Shown: positions 5,119-5,236 of the stretch, piece by piece
Layout of the letters: the number at the start of each line of letters is the position of its first letter
How positions within the stretch are numbered: the stretch's first letter is position 1
Assembly: GCA_002401305.2 (NCBI GenBank)
Contig: NVSO02000222.1
Coordinates: forward strand, 1 to 5,236
Source of the DNA: Rhodobiaceae bacterium
Lineage (GTDB): Bacteria; Pseudomonadota; Alphaproteobacteria; Parvibaculales; Parvibaculaceae
Direction of reading: 5' to 3'
Length of the DNA stretch: 5,236 nt
Position numbers and translations under genes: made by a program
The notes under the pieces: model-generated
What the model was told of the DNA's origin: nothing
The model's database searches: none
Seen by the model: only the letters and a program-made list of their open reading frames with translations

Positions 5119-5236
5119 TTACTCAACGATTGTAGACACAACGCCCGCGCCAACCGTCCGGCCACCTTCACGGATAGCGAAGCGAAGCTTCTCTTCCATG
5201 GCGATCGGAGCAATCAACTCAACGTTCATGTTTACA
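5119..5236 (-). CDS. tuf: Elongation factor Tu, C-terminal 38 residues (partial, runs off the right edge)
   Basis: EF-Tu delivers aminoacyl-tRNA to the ribosome as a GTP complex. Only the end of domain 3 is in the window: after [10 protein letters not shown] comes the highly conserved [21 protein letters not shown], then VVSTIVE and a TAA stop at 5119-5121. The reading is continuous to the window edge and matches the C-terminus of alphaproteobacterial EF-Tu. It is followed 47 bases later by tRNA-Trp and then the terminator, with secE-nusG beyond, the standard order. Many proteobacteria carry a second tuf copy in the str operon; this window cannot show whether that is so here. Confidence 0.97.
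   Translation of the reverse strand, partial: VNMNVELIAPIAMEEKLRFAIREGGRTVGAGVVSTIVE

Overview
The window is a stretch of the conserved transcription/translation supercluster of a proteobacterium, with every gene on the minus strand. In transcription order (right to left) it holds the last 38 codons of tuf, tRNA-Trp(CCA), secE, nusG, rplK (L11), rplA (L1), a 426-base non-coding leader, rplJ (L10), rplL (L7/L12) and the first 413 codons of rpoB. The RpoB N-terminus ([22 protein letters not shown]), the 65-residue single-span SecE, the GTG-started L10 (DRAQKSEL) and the tuf-trpT-secE order fit an alphaproteobacterium of moderate GC content. Genus cannot be decided from this window. No mobile element, CRISPR array, prophage or foreign gene is visible.

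Right end (4937-5236): tuf and tRNA-Trp form the end of one transcript, closed by a stem with 11 contiguous pairs and a short U-run. Middle (2794-4764): secE, nusG, rplK and rplA lie close together (gaps of 14, 96 and 4 bases). They supply the membrane translocon anchor, the antitermination/elongation factor and two ribosomal proteins.

Accessory-looking but probably regulatory (2368-2807): a good sigma70-type promoter (TTGAGC-17-TATACA) overlaps the rplA stop codon. It would start a leader RNA of about 400 nt that I can fold by eye into a dense series of hairpins. These include a C(UUCG)G tetraloop hairpin at the 5' end, a long hairpin and a helix with a purine-rich internal loop next to each other, and an 8-bp hairpin abutting the rplJ ribosome binding site. 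By analogy with known L10 leaders, this is the likely autogenous control region through which the L10-L12 complex regulates rplJ-rplL. A GAGAGAGT sequence occurs both in the leader and as the rplJ Shine-Dalgarno, with a complementary TCTCTC between them, which suggests a pairing switch.

Left part (1-1789): rplJ and rplL are followed by a 178-base gap before rpoB. That gap holds two perfect inverted repeats: a 13-bp hairpin without a U-run, and a 9-bp stem enclosing a smaller hairpin. They are likely attenuation or RNase III processing sites that set polymerase output relative to ribosomal protein output. The rpoB frame happens to be open across the second hairpin, so the rpoB start needs care; the canonical start at 1239 is preferred. 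The novelty in this window lies in RNA regulation, not in new protein-coding systems.
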